NCBI RefSeq assembly: GCF_018991925.1
Contig: NW_024735554.1
Coordinates: 3,687,025-3,751,024, forward strand
From: Homarus americanus
Lineage: Eukaryota > Arthropoda > Malacostraca > Decapoda > Nephropidae
Direction: 5' to 3'
DNA length: 64,000 nt
The first letter of the stretch is position 1. Every line of letters begins with the position of its first letter. Of the stretch, positions 1 through 48,611 are shown one piece after another. The position numbers and the translations under genes are program-made. Under the pieces are notes generated by a model, which had not been told where the DNA came from, did no database searches, and saw only the letters and a list, made by a program, of their open reading frames with translations.

Positions 1-392
1 TGACATTTTCCCTGTAATTTACATATATTTTTGCAATACCTGTACAGTATGCTGTAAACATTGAAATTACATAAAATTTTTGTGCTATGAAAAATATCAC
101 CACTGTCCACGAATGTTTTAATAACCAGAAGAAGTGACAGAATTAATGTACTGCACTAAAGGAAAAACACAATACAGTATATACCACCTATGAGTTTCAA
201 GAATTATTAAGAAGATTAAATGATAGTTTCATTAGCATTGTAATATATTTGAATTCAATCACTGCATTCACAACACATTTTATATTCTTATTTCATTTTC
301 AATCCATCTAAATATTAACAATAAAATTACAACATATTCTGTATCCAAGAGTTTTCTTACAATTTAATTAAACAGGTGTTCTGTAGGCCTAC
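1..392. other. AT-rich flank, no gene seen
   Basis: AT-rich sequence with no open frame or repeat that I recognise. If the exon at 393-864 is real, this is the start of its downstream intron, since a GTAGGC donor on the minus strand begins at 392. Confidence 0.4.
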
Positions 393-864
393 CAGTATGA
401 CAGTTGATGGTGATGTTGCTGCCATAGATAACAACTTCCTCAGCAGGGTGGAGTACAGGGTAGGTGATAAGCAGCCCAGATGATAAAGCTGCATTGGTCA
501 GTGTCACATTTTTACGGATTGATAACGTAATGTTGAGCCACCCCGAGACATCACTCAATGGTTTCGTCAAATCAAAGTTTTGGTAACTTTCATGTATTTT
601 TACACTAATAAAGTTTGTGTAAACCTGTATTATGTCTTGCCTTGTAGCTGTAGAATTCTCCAGGAAACTGATCTCAAACTGAAGACTGGGCATGTTATGG
701 GTGATATTTGGGGTAACCCATGCCCCCACCACCACTTGTGACCATGCCCACTTTACCTTCCTGCTACTCGACACCACACAATCTGTAAAAATTGCAAGTA
801 CCCTGTACAATATTTCATCACAGTCAAGAAAGAAACTCAACTTAACCTTAATAACAGGGAAACC
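393..864 (-). CDS. Putative internal exon of an unidentified secreted or membrane protein
   Basis: An open minus-strand frame of about 157 codons is bounded by an AG acceptor (ATTAG just before 864; an alternative ends just before 846) and a GT donor after 393. It would start in phase 0 and end in phase 1. The product has at least five N-x-S/T sequons (NIT, NST, NIT, NVT, NIT), several cysteines and alternating hydrophobic strands, which suggests a glycosylated extracellular beta-rich domain. I do not recognise the family. The frame is long for such AT-rich DNA and its composition is protein-like, but no adjoining exon could be linked in phase. It could be part of a gene that runs off the left edge, or a pseudogene. 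Confidence 0.4.
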
Positions 865-2406
865 CTAATAAAAAGATGCATTGTATTTTTCATCCACCTA
901 ATAATATAAAAGATATCTGTAGGATTAAAATTTGTCAAATAGCATGTTAGTTTCCATACATGTGTTACATTATATAGCCAATTATAAAACTGTACAAGTG
1001 ATGGTAGATGTGCAAAAGAAATTTAAACAAGAATAGTTCAAAGAGAAAAAGGTTGATGAAATGCTATATGTATTAGTACTATGGTAGAGGTCAGAAGCAT
1101 GGTTGTACTGTATAAGGCTACATGCAATATGGCGTCCCACAAGACTGTCTGAGAAAACTGAAAATACCATCACTAGTGTGCTTCAGATTATATGAGATTA
1201 TTATTAAAACCTTCAAAATGATGATAGAATATTGTAAAAGTGATGGAAGTCACATCCGCATCCAGGGAGCATCCGCCAAATTTTCTCATCCACATTTAGA
1301 AGATGCGGATGTTGCAGATTTGTAGAGCTTGGAATTTTTATAACACTTACTGTATACTGTATAACATGAATATTTATATAACACCATTATATAAATACTC
1401 ATATTTTATCACACACACATCTACAGCAACAGACTGACCTATCGGGAGTTCAGGCATTTTTCTGATGAGCCAGAGAGCCAGTTGGGCTTAGATAACCTTA
1501 GTAAACAAAGAGGGTGCAACTTTATACTGTACAGCAAAATATTTTACCATTCTAACAGCACAATATTTGGCTTGAAATAATAAATCTACGCATTTTTTTA
1601 AAGGCTCGGGAGTACTGTACTGTATTGAGACAGTATTCAAGTACAGTACAATATTGTATAGGAGAAATGATAAAATCTATAGAAATAAAAGCTTATTATC
1701 TTATTTCCTCAAAGAAAAAACAATAAAAAAAAGTGTCTCCGTACAGTATATATGAAATAATAGCAGTCATACTTAGTTGGAAATTGTCAACAATATCAAT
1801 TATCATTCTAGAAAAGTTCTAGAAGCATTGAAATTGCATTTAAAGTACAAAAATGTTAAATAAAATATGAATTAAATCCCCCAATTAAGTAGGGACATAC
1901 AATAAATTAACTGCATCACAGCACTGTACTGTACTGTATATATGAAATTTTTCAACAAAACTGAAGGAACATTTAAAGCATAATCCTTTTTAGAAAATAA
2001 AGATTATCATTTTATATTCCCCATTAACGGGAAAAGGCAGTCGACTATAAGTTTGAGCTCTTTTATCATGTATTCTGGTGTTCTCTTGTGTTTCAGTAGA
2101 GTTGCCTTCTCTCTTGAAAACAAAGTTTTACAACCACCATTCAGGCTTCAGGTTCAAATTTGGCGACACAGATCAAGCTGGTTTGTTTACGCCTATCAAC
2201 CCTCTCAAGTTGTCGTATTGCTGTTACTTTTTACCAGATGCTATTTGAGCTTGATGATTCCATTTGTCTGACACAAAACAATCAATTATTATAATCTTAA
2301 TGAAATTATGGAAATGCTTGATGCGTTGACAAGGGTACTTATACTTTGGAAAATTAGGTTTCATTTTGTATATCACATGTAAGGATAATTTAGGTTAGGA
2401 TTTTTA

Positions 2407-2865
2407 GTAAATTTACAGTATCACACAGGTCTTTATTTCCATATTAAAAATTGGTTTTTCCTAGGTATTTTGATGAGTTTCGAACGAATTTGATATTCAT
2501 TTCCACAGGAAATCACGTGTTTTTTAGATTCGCCCCCCGACAATCATAACGGAAAAAGTTGGATTTCTTTTTAGAATAAATAACAAATTATATTACCAAC
2601 CAAGAAAACCTAACCTAACCTAACCTAACCCCTTGTTCATGCACCAGCCGCTTAAAGAGCGAAGATGGAGGCCTGGAGCGATGCGTGAGCAGGGGGTCAG
2701 ACCACCTCCGCCATAAGTAAACAAATCTTGAAAAATTAATATCTCGGTTATCCTTAATTTCCGGTGGAAATATCATAGAAGAAAAATGTCTTAGAATTGT
2801 GTAAACATTACGAGATACATATTTTTAATACGGAAATAAAGACCGGTGTGATACTATAAATTCAC
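2407..2865 (+). mobile_element. Short TIR element, copy 1 (MITE-like)
   Basis: The two ends are inverted repeats of about 48 bp: the left end begins GTAAATTTACAGTATCACAC, and the reverse complement of the right end begins GTGAATTTATAGTATCACAC. Both then continue through GGTCTTTATTTCC and TATTAAAAAT. The interior holds a short CCTAA tract at about 2608-2632. A second copy with the same internal order of motifs lies at 5239-5788. There is no coding capacity. I could not define a target duplication. Confidence 0.65.
2608..2632 (+). repeat. Short (CCTAA)n tract
   Basis: Four to five tandem CCTAA units, the arthropod telomeric motif TTAGG read on the other strand. The tract lies inside the TIR element, and the second copy has a degenerate version at the same place, so it seems to belong to the element and not to an old telomere. 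Confidence 0.7.
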
Positions 2866-3228
2866 CGGATGTTAAGTAACAAAACATAGTTCCCCCTTTT
2901 TGGGAGCGACTGTGTAATCCCCCTCCACAAGATAAAGCCTAACCACGCCTTTGGTTTACCCTTTCTTTGCTATGTACAAACAATGTATAAAATTCAACAA
3001 ATATACTCTTGTTTAGGTATACGCTAAGCCATTAACATAAAGCTAAAAAAATAATAGCGTTTTATTGCTCTTTATTATCTTCGTCATGCTCGTTGGCTGG
3101 TATATATTGACGTATTTACCAATCTAATCAGATTGTTTATCCTCCCATTGTTTAATCCCCTTCATTCTCCGTCTAACTAGTTACCATGAAATGATTTTAA
3201 TTTACAACAATATAACAAAATTCCTGAC

Positions 3229-3292
3229 CTTGGTAAGTGAGTGCAGTGGCCGTTCCCAGCAGCAGCAGGAGTGTCGCTAAGTTGTAGTTCAT
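3229..3292 (-). CDS. Candidate first coding exon with signal peptide
   Basis: On the minus strand an ATG at 3292 opens a 21-codon frame starting MNYNLATLLLLLGTATA, with a basic-poor n-region, a run of five leucines and small residues at a likely cleavage site. It is followed by a GTCAGG donor after 3229 (phase 1). The surrounding 3240-3370 is clearly more GC-rich than its flanks, as expected for a 5' gene end. It could start the gene that contains the exon at 393-864, but that exon begins in phase 0, so at least one exon would be missing between them. A plus-strand GTAAGT also overlaps here, so the call is tentative. Confidence 0.35.
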
Positions 3293-4974
3293 CCCTCGGC
3301 TTCAAGCGCCCCGCCGTCTACACCTGCAGGATCTCTTGCACCACTTGGCTTGGGGTGAACATTGCAAACGTCTATTGTCATCTGCAGGATCAGACATGTC
3401 CCATATCCTCCCTGAACCCACATTTGACCTTATATAATTATTTTTACGTTTTATATTTTCAATGTCACTAATTAAATATCTAAAGACGGTATCAAGATGC
3501 TTGTCAATATGTTCACCACCAAAAATAGCCAGATGGAACTATTTCTGGAAATGTCAATGATATAATGATTTAAATATAGTAAAAAGAAAATATACACGAA
3601 ACCTGCTAAGAAATATCATCACACCACAATAAATACTATGACTTGTCACAATAAAGTAAAGTAAATTTCCTGTTTTCAGTCATTTAAATCATAAAAGCCT
3701 ATAATATCCTTTGCTTTATCACCTGGACAAATCCAGTCGATTACTTCACCGAACATGTGTTGTACTTCACTGTTTCAACAGCTAAGGCCTCAGAACAAAT
3801 ACTAATCCAGTTCATATATTAAACTGATACTGAAAAAACTTAAGAGAAATGTTTTTCTCTCCAGAACAACAGCACTTCTAGTGGAGAATCTCTTCAGCAG
3901 CCTTCAACTAGAAACTTGAAGGGACCTATGGAATCTTTATCAGGCTACCACGACACCGTCCTTATCTCGTCTGATAACATATGTAATGAATGTTATCAGT
4001 GGATTTTATCAGTAATGAACTCTCAAAGGAAATATTGGGCAGCTCTATACCCACCTCCAGACCTACGAGTGAATTCATACACTATGTAAGAAAACTGAGT
4101 AATTTATTATACTTCCTTCAGAGTTGATATTTAATCGAGGATTTTGGTCGATATATTTGTTACCGATGTGTATTCTAGATGAAGAAGTCAATCTATTGTA
4201 AATTATTAAACGAGATTAATTGAATGCAGGATTAAATGAAATACCATGTTTTACAAAAAAAATAAAAATGCACACATGAAAATGTTAGACATCGTTGGCT
4301 GTCCAGATGACCTCTAATATATGGTGTAGCACGATTTACTTATTCTAGCTTGCATAATATCTTATTAATGTGCATACGATTAAGTTTATCAACACTATGA
4401 CAATTTTTTTTTAAATAGTCATTTACCTCCCCAATAAAGCACTAGTAACTATTATTGTAACCGATCACAACAGTATGCAGAGGTCGGTGATGAGTTGTAA
4501 TGCTAAGTATAATACCCCAAGTAAATATATCCTGGGCATTGGCATGTAATGTGAAATCCTGGTGAAAGTAATAATATATTCCATGGTAAATATTGTAAAA
4601 TATTCCGTAGTGACCATGCACGGAACTTTACTGATTCTTTTAGGTCGATGGATCCTTCTCGGCTAAGGTTTCAGTTTCACTGCCAACTGGTTTGATATTA
4701 TTATCGTTTCAGTCATCCAGCGAAATTTAGGGAGCAGTTAGATTAGGTTACATTAAGCTAGATTTGATTAGTTTCAAGATCTAAATAGAGGGATGACGGA
4801 AAGTATAGTTTTACCCACACATCTAGCTAGGTTTTTCCCATGGTAAGTGGTGCAGATTCACTTGAATTTGACGTTCATTTCCGCTGGAATGAGTCGTTTT
4901 TGAATTATCACCCCGCCCCCCCCTCCAACAATGTGGGGATAAAATACTAAAGCGAACACTTAACAAACTGTATG

Positions 4975-5020
4975 AGAGACGTGACCGATCGCCCAAGCGG
5001 CTAACGAGCCGATCAGTGGC
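4975..5020 (+). repeat. LINE 3'-terminal motif, isolated remnant
   Basis: The motif GTGACCGATCGCCC, then AAGCGGCTAACGAGCCGATC and AGTGGC, is almost identical to the 3' end of the LINE at 48612-50405 (seen there on the minus strand). No reverse transcriptase frame precedes it, so only the tail survives. It directly abuts the foldback element. Confidence 0.65.
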
Positions 5021-5023
5021 TAA

Positions 5024-5788
5024 GTGATCAATTTATTGTCTTGCATCGGTCTTTCTTTCGCTGTTATTAATAAGTGCATTTCGTAATGTTTAGACAATTC
5101 TAAGACATTTCATTTTATGATATTTCCACCGGAAATTAAGGATAACTGAGATATTAATTTTTCAATAGTATTACTTTCGCTCAGTCACAAGATTCGCCAT
5201 GTCTTGTTCACTTTTGGCGGAGTAGTTACTATTGCACCGGTCTTTATTCTGACATTAAAAATAGGTTTCTCCTATGATATTTGATGAGTTTCGAACGAAT
5301 TTTATATTCATTTTTGCCAGAAATCACTAGTTTTTCAGATTACCTCCTTCCTTCCCCACCCAACAATCATAACGGAAAAAGTTTTTTCGAATAAATCACA
5401 AATAAAATACCAACCAACCAACACTAACCTAACCTGACCTAACCGAACCAGGGGGGCTCCCCTTTTGTTCATGCACCCACAACTTACCTTACTCTGAAAA
5501 AGAATCAGGTTCATCTGAGTCGTCAATGCACAGGTGTTGTAGACGCTTATGAAGTGAAGACGGAGGTAAGGAGCGACGTGTGAGCGGGTGTCAGAGTTCA
5601 GACTCCTCCAAGAGTAAAGGCGAAACTTGTGACTGAGCGAAAGTAATAATATTGAAAAATTAATATCTCAGTTATCCATAATTTCCGGTGGAAATATCAT
5701 AGAAGAAAATGTCTTAGAATGGTCTAAACATTCCTAAATACATGTAAATAACAGCGAAAGAAAGACCGATGCAAGACTATAAATTCAC
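5024..5788 (+). mobile_element. Foldback/TIR element, copy 2
   Basis: The part 5239-5788 is a second copy of the element at 2407-2865, in the same orientation, with shared blocks such as TTGATGAGTTTCGAACGAAT, the CCTAA tract and TTTCCGGTGGAAATATCATA. In front of it, 5024-5225 is an inverted copy of its own right end (about 5590-5788), so the whole locus has arms of roughly 200 bp around a 360-bp core. No coding capacity. An inverted partial duplication or one insertion next to another would both give this layout. Confidence 0.6.
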
Positions 5789-8470
5789 CAAAGTAAAAGT
5801 TACCTAGCCTGTAATAATATTAAAACTATAAAACTTACCTTATTCGTATTTTTGGTGTTTAGTATGTGATGGTGTAGTTTTCGGTGTTCAGATGAGGAGG
5901 CGACCTATACTCTAAAGCAATTTTTAACCTTGTTATAGGTTAGGTAAGGTTTTCAACAGTTTGTTTGGTGTTCTTTTTAGTATTTTACCCAACATTTTCC
6001 CAATACTTCAAAGCCCTGCCCACTTATTCATCAATCTTCCCAAGTAAAGATATGGCTGCTTGACTTCTCTTCTGTTTAGAATGAAATAAGTGCAGGTCTC
6101 ATTGGCCCTGAGGTTACTGGTACTGTCTAAGGTCAACGTAGATGCTTTGGTGAGGTAGTTCAAGGGACCTGTCTTACCAAATGTGAGTAACCAATTCAAC
6201 AGGACACAAGTGTTGTACTGCACATTGTCTCATGGGCATTTCCTTGTAGGCTGTGGGACCAACTTGGGGTATCTAAAAGATATCCATACAAACTTAATCA
6301 TGGGTCTAATCCAGCAAACATTCACCTACCTGGCGCAAAAAAAAAAAAAAAAAACTCAGACGGTTGTACAAGGCCAATGATATGAAACAAAACCAACAAG
6401 TAAAATAACAAAATAACTATATAGGAAGTTTGCTCGATTCGAGAATTTAGCCGTTGACAAAACAACACTGTTAAACTTACAATTAATTAAATTACAATAT
6501 ACAGTTCTTAACCTAACCGAAACAGGAACACATAACAAGTGAAGACAGTTCTCATAATACAAATAACAATGTACTCATGATAACTCATCACTATGGAGAA
6601 GGTGAGACCCACAGCCGGCTACCATTCTGTTTAATCTGACTGGCTGTTCTCCGGAGTAGGGTGGTTAACCCAAACAGCAAACCTCAAATGAAGGAGTCGA
6701 AGCATTAAGATAGTCCAATGTGGCGACTCCTGTCAGTCCTCGCCACCCTTTTACTTAACCAATTTATGGCGACTGTCATAACAAGGGTAACAATATTGAT
6801 ATCTGGGAATAAATGTTACGATGACCGTCTGTGGAAGTTGAGGATCCTATCAAATGGTGCTGTAGGTTATGTAGTTTTATGATCTAGACCTCCACCATTA
6901 CCAAAGAGATACTGTATAATTTAATGAGGTTGCTTATAACTGTGACCACGTAATGCCAGAGGTTATGGGTTTACCTTCTTCTAGACACGTTAAACACAAA
7001 GAAGGAAAATTCTCAGTTTTTCTGGAAACATGGAGCAGCTTACATAAGCAGGTGGTCACATGTATGTGAATTATCCAAAGATTTCATCCTCCAATTTAAT
7101 TTACTCTTTACTGAATCACCCTATATAATCTTCATGTACAGGTATAATGATTAACATGGTAAAATGAGTAATCCCTAAACCGGTATTATGGCTTATTTAA
7201 CCTTTAACTTAACTAAGCAGGTTGGAAAAAGTCTTTTAAAAATATTTGTTTTATTTTTCTTATACAAAAATAACGAACGACAAATCTTTTTGTCGTCACA
7301 TGTACAAGTAGTAAACTAGTCATGAAATACAAAAGCAACGAAAGATAAATGTTTGATAAAGTTAAAAGCAATGATTACCGTATAGAATAATAACTAGATC
7401 AATTTGTACACAAGCGACTTTCAGCAGATGAGAGGTCATAAAATCCCGTAGAAACGAGTTGTGTATAACTGTAAGTTCAAGAGACAGCCATTTAAATATC
7501 ATTCAAGACATTCATAATATTGTTTTTGCTAAATGTCTAACATCATCCATGGGGACAAAGAACAACATTTACTAAACATTGAAGGAACCGCAATATAGTA
7601 TATGGAGGGTACTAGTATAGTCAATGGTAACACACACAGGATGGCCCTTTAACGTCAAGGACTGGAGAGAATCTTCGGAAACATGTTTAATATTGACAAG
7701 TGACGATATCTAATGAGCAGACTTACACAATTCCCAACAGGGATCGAGTTATATGGCATATTCTTATTGTTGAAAATTTCATATCAGTAACGGATGCAAG
7801 GGCGATGAGAAAGCGTCTCGTCTTTCTGGAGGAGGTAAAAATTTGGTACTACCAAAATGGGATACAAAGGTGTCCTCCATGCAGTGTGCCTTCACGGGAA
7901 GTGCTCCCATTCTCTTTAAATTCAAAAGTAAATCACTTTCTGTTACTGCTAACATGGAGTGAATATGTTATGAATGAAAACAACGAGAACATATACAAGT
8001 CTCAAACCTCAGATGACTCCAAAATTGTAAATGGACTCTTTATCTTCGAGGACAATCACCTAACTGTTTTCGGTACACTGCACCACTTTATATATCTTGT
8101 ATCCGTCCCTGCATACATACAGTGCAGTTAACTCTTAGCTGAAGGTTGGTGAGTACGAGATAAATGTATGGGGAAAAAAAGGAAAATTGGTGTCGACGAT
8201 GTGGGCACTTACTTCTACTGGAGATTTGAATTCCTTCAGTATTGAGACTCGCGACTCAACATTCTGTCACTGCTTTAAACTCTGTACTGACCTCACAACA
8301 AAGCCCACAAGTAAATAGTTTTCAACACAGCAAACCCTAAATATTATAAACTTAGGAAGAAAGTATACTAAGCTTACAACAAACTCCTTACGTGTTGTGA
8401 GCTTACAAAATAACAAACCCACTTATGATTACTTTCTAAACTGAAAAATACAGTTTGTAGAAGGACGAGG

Positions 8471-47168
<38,698 letters not shown>

Positions 47169-47195
47169 GACCATTCACTAGCACAGTCGGCGGTA

Positions 47196-47201
47196 CACTG
47201 A
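47196..47201 (-). promoter_or_regulatory. Candidate initiator of the cuticle gene
   Basis: On the minus strand TCAGTG matches the arthropod initiator TCAGTY except at the last base and would start transcription near 47199, giving a 5' leader of about 31 nt. No TATA box is seen about 30 bp upstream, but GGGGCGGGC and GGGCGTGG lie within 75 bp. The block 47170-47290 is more GC-rich than its surroundings. Confidence 0.35.
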
Positions 47202-47833
47202 GGCTGCCATTGCCTGACCCAACCTCCTCCTCTACCAGCCCGCCCCAACCACGCCCACTTTACCTACTACCTCTGTCAACACTCACCCTCCACGTTTTAA
47301 TTACTTTTGTGCTTTTTCTGCATACTGTGTGCTTGCGTGTATAACATATATGCAGGTAGTAGTAGTGCAGTATATCAATTAACCATGTCTCCAAACATTG
47401 GATATCCCTAAACCATCACCTAGGAAGAGAGTAGTTTAATAATCCATAGTAACACCAAGGCCGAGACAGATAATATGAACATCATGACACATACTCTCTA
47501 TTTGCTAACTTTTCGGTTATTGCAGTAACCACCATCACTGCACTCTTTAAAAACCGAAACAACAATGTACTATGCAGATACACGAATAGAGGTTTACGCA
47601 TTCACTTTGGTGGTAGAAGTATTAACTGGCAATAAATACCACTGCTTCACTATCAAATTCCGTCGTTATTTTCAATTTGCTATTTAGTTAATATAAATGG
47701 AGTAACCTGTACACTGTGGATATTCCAGTATAAGTGTTTCACAAAGGGATTATTAATTATCACTGTTACTTACCGGTCTTTCTGATGTTACCGCTCACCA
47801 CTTTGCATGTTTTAAATCTAGAAATATCTAAAC

Positions 47834-48244
47834 CAGGGGTGTCAAACATGCGGCCCTCACACTCTTACATGTGGCTCATTTGTTGCTCCAGCCTTACCTT
47901 GAAGAGCTAAAACTAAATAGTGAGTGTATCCCTCAGCTGAATAAAATAGTCCGCTGTTTCCTAGAACAATATACTCTATCAACATGACCAATGAGCTCCA
48001 GTGTGATTCTGTGTTGAGGAACAAGTTTTCGAGGTGTCAATTATCAGGAAGCAGCAGCAGCAGTAAACACTTAATTTGTTTTTTTTAAGTGTTTCCCACG
48101 AGCACAGACTAAATCCACCTTTCTTATTTTGTCATACTACTCACCTAAGAGGTTGTGAAGTGCTCATAATTATGTTACTTGGCCCACATACTGTGTACTC
48201 ATATTAAATCTGGCCCGCCTTGGCAAATGAGTTTGACACCCCTG
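47834..48244. mobile_element. hAT-type MITE (411 bp) with perfect 8-bp target duplication
   Basis: The ends are inverted repeats, CAGGGGTGTCAAACATGCGG on the left and TTTGACACCCCTG on the right. Both sides are flanked by the identical octamer ATCTAAAC (47826-47833 and 48245-48252). CAGGGGT-type ends with 8-bp duplications are diagnostic of the hAT superfamily. There is no transposase frame, so the element is non-autonomous. It lies about 630 bp upstream of the proposed cuticle start site. Confidence 0.88.
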
Positions 48245-48611
48245 ATCTAAACCATCTCAAACGTAATGGCTTAAACACTATCCCGACTCAATTGTCCGTG
48301 GATGTTGGCAACCCGAATCAACAGTCAGGTTTGAGAGCCTAAATAAAATTATATGATGCAACAAGGTACTTAGCTTGTATAGTTTAGAAGAAAACAAAAA
48401 TTTTCGCCAATTTATACAAGATTTCCTAGTAATTTCGTAATTTAGTTGATTTGCTCATTGAAATAACTAGGCCTATAAGATTACACTACTAAATATTTTT
48501 AGATTTAATATAATTATTTAGTAATGCATACATATATCACGATACTTTTCGCGACACATTTTTCTAATTCAAGTAACAACTGGTTAAAACAAACCGCCAA
48601 TTCAGTGTTAT

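Larger units (their letters stand above)
865..3228. other. Non-coding stretch with one TIR element
   Basis: AT-rich DNA with scattered TACTGTA strings. The only structure I can define is the TIR element at 2407-2865. Short open frames here have no splice context and no recognisable product. Confidence 0.5.
3293..8470. other. Intergenic region with degraded repeats
   Basis: Between the candidate exon at 3292 and the end of the cuticle gene I see a LINE 3'-tail remnant (4975-5020), a foldback/TIR element (5024-5788), a diverged relative of it at about 4820-4960, and an A18 run near 6338. The rest is AT-rich without recognisable genes. On the minus strand no AATAAA appears within about 700 nt after the cuticle stop codon, so the poly(A) site of that gene is undetermined. 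Confidence 0.5.

Noticed and set aside
2608..2632. Former chromosome end (interstitial telomere)
   Set aside because: The tract has only a few units and sits at the same place within two copies of a mobile element.
3241..3471. Plus-strand frame of 76 codons
   Set aside because: GTG start; the minus strand of the same block gives a better signal-peptide exon.
7700..8131. Plus-strand open frame of 143 codons
   Set aside because: It starts with GTG, has no signal, domain or splice context that I recognise, and lies in AT-rich DNA; more likely chance.
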